Positions 61,254 to 64,000 of a stretch of 64,000 nucleotides of DNA are shown here, in pieces. The stretch lies in assembly GCF_003008555.2 (NCBI RefSeq), contig NZ_CP043619.1:62001-126000 (forward strand). Direction: 5' to 3'. Numbering within the stretch: position 1 is the stretch's first letter; every line of letters begins with the position of its first letter. Both the position numbers and the translations under genes were made by a program. The notes under the pieces are model-generated. The model worked only from the letters and a program-made list of their open reading frames with translations, had not been told where the DNA came from and searched no databases. The DNA comes from Pukyongiella litopenaei (GTDB lineage Bacteria > Pseudomonadota > Alphaproteobacteria > Rhodobacterales > Rhodobacteraceae).

Positions 61254-61290
61254 GTGAATCCCTCGTTCCTTTCAGTTTGCAGTGTTGGAC

Positions 61291-61320
61291 AACAAGAAAA
61301 CCTGCGGGTTGCCCCGCAGG
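61291..61320 (-). terminator. Intrinsic terminator / attenuator upstream of traA
   Basis: On the minus strand CCTGCGG-GGCAAC-CCGCAGG (7-bp GC stem, 61301-61320), followed by TTTTCTTGTTG. It lies between the small gene at 61409-61747 and traA, both on the minus strand. It would end transcripts from the upstream gene unless overridden. Confidence 0.65.
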
Positions 61321-61408
61321 ATCCCGGACCTGTCCGGCCCGAAATTACAGATTGTCTCGATGATCTCGTGCAGGTGCCGGAGAATTACTCCGGCAATCTG
61401 GCAAGGGG

Positions 61409-61747
61409 TCAGGCTTTGCCCGGTTTGATCCTGGTCTGATCGACCTCGCAGACGCCAATGCCGCCACGTACCAATGGCAGCGAGACGGAGGTCGCCCCGA
61501 ACCATGCCGCCAGGCTGACCACACCGCGTGCTGTCTTTATGACGCGGTGTTGCACGTTTCTTTGCAAGGCGAGCACACTGCGCACGTCCTGCCCGTCGAA
61601 TTCCTCGCGGACAAAGAACTTCCATTGGCCATTCACGTCGTTGCCGTTGTGTTCGACTTCCGCGACGCAGTGAATCTCCAGTGTTCCGCCGTCCCGTATG
61701 GCATCCCGAAATCCGTTTTCCAGGAGCACTGGTGTAAGATCTCTCAT
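61409..61747 (-). CDS. Small hypothetical protein at the head of the transfer operon
   Basis: 112 aa from ATG 61747 (AGGAGAGG upstream). No signal peptide. Blocks: EIHCVAEVEHNGNDVNGQWK, FFVREEFDGQDVRSVLALQR, NVQHRVIKTARGVVSLAAWF. No family recognised. Being first in the transfer operon, upstream of a terminator, it could be a regulator of traA expression; this is inferred from position only. Confidence 0.6.
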   Translation of the reverse strand: MRDLTPVLLENGFRDAIRDGGTLEIHCVAEVEHNGNDVNGQWKFFVREEFDGQDVRSVLALQRNVQHRVIKTARGVVSLAAWFGATSVSLPLVRGGIGVCEVDQTRIKPGKA

Positions 61748-62129
61748 GAAGGCTGGCCTCTCCTGTCCTGTCGGAGTCATTACAAGGCCGGTTTGGGAAT
61801 ATGAAGCCACATGATTGCATAGACCCCGTCTAGCACAAACGGTCTAATACAAGTCAATACGACGTAATGAGTTAATAGGGGTGTAATGATGGATTGCTGG
61901 TCCTACGCGAAACGCCACTCCGTAATCTCGTTTGTTCTCTGATACTTGCCTGTCCCCCTGCCCTTTCCGCAATTGTCAACGCGTTTCGATCTGGCATATC
62001 CGAAGGCATAAGCTGTTATCCCTGCGTATCGGTTTCCGGTCTTCGGGGTGGACGCCCTCCCGAGAAATCTTATGGAACGGACCCCGCATCCGGACGGTTA
62101 GAGGCCCGGAAGACAGTGAGGTCACAGCA
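61748..62129. promoter_or_regulatory. Divergent promoter region between the transfer operon and luxI-type gene
   Basis: 382 bp with an AT-rich core (about 61830-61895) between diverging genes. Candidates: TTGACT on the minus strand near 61848-61853 as a -35 for the transfer operon; TTGTCA (61973-61978) with an 18-bp spacer and TATCCG for luxI. No clear lux- or tra-box palindrome is visible. Repeats of GTAATGA occur at two places in the AT-rich part. Confidence 0.4.
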
Positions 62130-62984
62130 ATGATCGACGTGAAGGTCATCGGGTTCAACGCGACCGATGACGACCGCCACCATCTCGACCAGTATTACCA
62201 GCTCAGAAAGTCGGTGTTCATTGACAGCATGGACTGGTCGCTGACGGATGCCGCCGGCTATGAATTCGACGAATACGACTGTCTGTCCGCAGCCTATGTC
62301 GTTGCGATCGACACATCGTGCGGCCGGGTTGTCGGTGGTGCCCGTCTGCTGCCGACAACGAGAGAGGATTATTGCTGTCCACTTTCCGAGCATCCCTCCT
62401 CCTACATGATCCGTGACGCATACCTGGAACGGATCGATGGCATCCCGTCGAACCTGTGTTACATGTTGCCGCCGGTCAAAGACGATGTCTGGGAATTGAC
62501 CCGGTTTGTTTCGACCGGCACCAAGAGGGTTGGTCACCACATTCTGAAGAAGGCCAACGAGTACCTTTCTCATCGCGGCGCCAGTCAATGCCTCTTTCTT
62601 GGGCCGCCATCGTTCATGCGGATGGCGAAGATGATGGGCTTTTCTCCCAGGCCATTGGGCTCTCTCGTAGCCAACGAAGACGGGTCGTTCCTGGCGTTTG
62701 CCTGCAAGGTTGAGCCGGCGCTGAAAGTCGCCCCGACCATTGCGGTCAAGGCTAGCGCATCAGCGGGAAAGCAGCGCGCGTTCCCGGTCGCCGAACTGTT
62801 CGACAAGGCAGGATGCTGCGTCGGAATCGTCTTCCGCTGGAACACGAACGAAGAACAGGTCCGGTGGATCGATCCGACCAGCGGCAACGTGAGCGGGACC
62901 CTTCACCGGGTCGATCTCGTTACCATAGACATGCCGACTGGAAAGCAGTTGTCAGCAGCAGCGGCCTTGAATCAAAATGCCTGA
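62130..62984 (+). CDS. LuxI-family acyl-homoserine-lactone synthase with C-terminal extension
   Basis: 284 aa from ATG 62130 (GTGAGG upstream). LuxI residues are in place: LRKSVFIDSMDW (Arg, Phe, Trp), EFDEYDCLSA (Asp cluster), VVGGARLLPTT (Arg), and DDVWELTRFVST (Glu, Arg). The synthase part ends near residue 205; the last 80 residues (from about KVEPALKVAPT) are not part of usual LuxI proteins (about 200 aa) and contain a small Cys-Cys site and a beta-rich segment (GIVFRWNTNEEQVRWIDPTS). It makes the signal for the LuxR-type protein, presumably the one at 29702. Confidence 0.9.
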   Translation: MIDVKVIGFNATDDDRHHLDQYYQLRKSVFIDSMDWSLTDAAGYEFDEYDCLSAAYVVAIDTSCGRVVGGARLLPTTREDYCCPLSEHPSSYMIRDAYLERIDGIPSNLCYMLPPVKDDVWELTRFVSTGTKRVGHHILKKANEYLSHRGASQCLFLGPPSFMRMAKMMGFSPRPLGSLVANEDGSFLAFACKVEPALKVAPTIAVKASASAGKQRAFPVAELFDKAGCCVGIVFRWNTNEEQVRWIDPTSGNVSGTLHRVDLVTIDMPTGKQLSAAAALNQNA

Positions 62985-63105
62985 TTGCCGGTGCGCCGGG
63001 CGCATGATCGGAATTCGACAGGGTTGCAGAGTTTGCCTTAACAGATCGCCCCAGCTATAGTTGTTTGCGAACCGCCGCAAACAAGATGTAGAGCAGGAAA
63101 TCGTG

Positions 63106-64000
63106 ATGAAACGCCTTACACGCAGGAATGTCGTCACTGGGATGGCGGCGTTCGGCACTGCCGCCGTGGTCGGTGCCGAAGAACTGGCCATCGACATTGC
63201 CAATATGCTGCCGGGAGAATTTGCCTGGCACCCGGAGCGGGCGCCATCGGGTCCGGTGGCGGTGATCGCCTCGATCCCGGAACAGCGCGTGCATGTCTAT
63301 CGCAACGGCCTCCGCATCGCGGTGTCGACCTGTTCAACCGGCAAGACCGGCCACGAGACGCCGACCGGCGTGTTCACGGTGTTGCAAAAGGACAAGCACC
63401 ACCGGTCCTCAACCTACAACAACGCGCCGATGCCGAACATGAACCGGCTGACCTGGGACGGGATCGCGCTGCATGCGGGCAATCTGCCGGGATACCCGGC
63501 TTCACATGGCTGCATCCGGCTGCCGCTGGAGTTTTCCGAAAAGTTGTTCGGGGTCACCCACCTGGGCACCCCGGTGATCATCGCCGGCGCGCGGACCGAT
63601 CCATGGGAGTTGATCCATCCCGGGCTGCTGCTCGGCCATGCCGGTTTCGAAAGTGACGTCGATGCGGTGCTGAGCCTGAAGGGCAAGGCACGGCCCACGG
63701 ACTGGACCGATGCGGCGGCGCACCCGGTGAGCACGGTGCTGGTGACCGCCGACGACCGTACCGTGACGGTGATCGAGAACAGCCAGGTCGTGGCCAGCGG
63801 GCCGCTGACCATCAAGGGCGGCGCGACGCTGGGTGAGCATGTGTTCGTGCTGAACGGGCTGGCCGACGGCGGTCTGCACTGGTCCGGGATCACCCATCAC
63901 CCGGACCCGGCCAACCCGCTGGCGGCGGAGGAAACCGTGCTGAACCGGCTGTCGATCGCCCCGGACCTCGCCGGGGAAATCCTGGCGCGCAAACATGTCG
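63106..64000 (+). CDS. L,D-transpeptidase (YkuD/ErfK type), 3' end outside window
   Basis: 298 codons visible from ATG 63106 (GCAGGAAA upstream); the frame is open to the window end. Tat-like signal (TRRNVVTGMAAFGTAAVVGA). YkuD active site: HAGNLPGYPASHGCIRLPL with His, Gly and the catalytic Cys. After about residue 170 a longer C-terminal region with beta-strand character follows. Cross-links peptidoglycan or attaches proteins to it. Adjacent to, but probably not part of, the transfer operon. Confidence 0.85.
   Translation, partial: MKRLTRRNVVTGMAAFGTAAVVGAEELAIDIANMLPGEFAWHPERAPSGPVAVIASIPEQRVHVYRNGLRIAVSTCSTGKTGHETPTGVFTVLQKDKHHRSSTYNNAPMPNMNRLTWDGIALHAGNLPGYPASHGCIRLPLEFSEKLFGVTHLGTPVIIAGARTDPWELIHPGLLLGHAGFESDVDAVLSLKGKARPTDWTDAAAHPVSTVLVTADDRTVTVIENSQVVASGPLTIKGGATLGEHVFVLNGLADGGLHWSGITHHPDPANPLAAEETVLNRLSIAPDLAGEILARKHV

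Noticed and set aside
61830-61895. lux box / tra box upstream of luxI
   Set aside because: AT-rich repeats are present but no 18-20 bp palindrome of the lux- or tra-box type could be found by eye.
1-64000. Plasmid replication or partition genes (repABC, parAB), CRISPR array, rRNA or tRNA genes
   Set aside because: None seen. The primase-like proteins (18639-21119, 26511-27539) are not replication initiators, and no regular spacer-repeat pattern exists beyond the five-copy array at 33034-33082.

Overview
The window looks like a large stretch of a conjugative plasmid or integrative conjugative element from a high-GC alphaproteobacterium, most likely a member of the Rhodobacteraceae. The grounds are the family content (Hint-domain protein, DUF932, DUF6878 and DUF6915 proteins), the GC-rich codon use, the many ATGA stop/start overlaps, and an F-type transfer operon with the composition I know from alphaproteobacterial elements. 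I see no rRNA, tRNA, CRISPR array or replication initiator (no repABC, no clear Rep), so plasmid versus ICE cannot be decided here.

Layout. (1) 1-2866: three non-mobility genes (DUF1254/DUF1214 protein cut by the window edge, outer-membrane porin-like protein, Hint-domain protein). (2) 2942-29196: a plus-strand accessory module of DNA-metabolism and small conserved plasmid genes (DUF932, RadC-like JAB protein, DUF6878, DUF6915, small unknowns, strawberry-notch/DarB-like methyltransferase-helicase, Toprim protein, DUF2493 protein, WGR protein), with a minus-strand mobile mystery A/B (HTH + Fic) pair inside it. Two recombinase-based elements have landed in this module, each splitting one gene. 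A Tn554-like element (6081-12262; three tyrosine recombinases plus a small DNA-binding protein) splits the DUF6915 gene. A RIT-type element (18412-24722; recombinase trio, 176-bp perfect terminal inverted repeats, primase-helicase passenger) splits the strawberry-notch gene. In both cases removing the insert and one copy of a 6-bp core restores the reading frame exactly. The two left junctions resemble each other (CATGCC|TTATCC and TATGTC|TTATCC).

(3) 27626-27893: a roughly 268-nt intergenic segment that folds on paper into a long nested hairpin with about 79 base pairs, running into the ribosome binding site of the DUF2493 gene. I do not recognise it; it is the best candidate here for an undescribed RNA. 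(4) 29702-31336: LuxR-type regulator and a ParDE-type toxin-antitoxin pair.

(5) 32029-61747: an almost uninterrupted minus-strand F-type conjugation region. In transcription order it reads: small unknown protein, intrinsic terminator, TraA pilin, TraL, TraE, TraK, TraB, TraV, small unknown, TraC ATPase, TrbI, S26 peptidase, TraW, secreted nuclease, TraU, TrbC, two Cys-rich TraN-type proteins, TrbB-like thioredoxin, TraF, TraH, TraG (fused to a SleB-like cell-wall hydrolase), DsbA-like protein, lipoprotein, TraD coupling protein, TraI relaxase-helicase (with a tandemly duplicated helicase module), unknown, and a phage-type muramidase. (6) 62130-64000: a LuxI-type acyl-homoserine-lactone synthase with an unusual C-terminal extension, then a partial L,D-transpeptidase.

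Working together: the Tra proteins build a pilus and mating channel; three thioredoxin-fold proteins probably handle disulfides of the Cys-rich TraN/TraU/TraH; SleB domain and muramidase open the wall; TraD passes TraI-bound DNA. The luxR and luxI genes bracket the transfer region, which suggests, without proving it, cell-density control of transfer.
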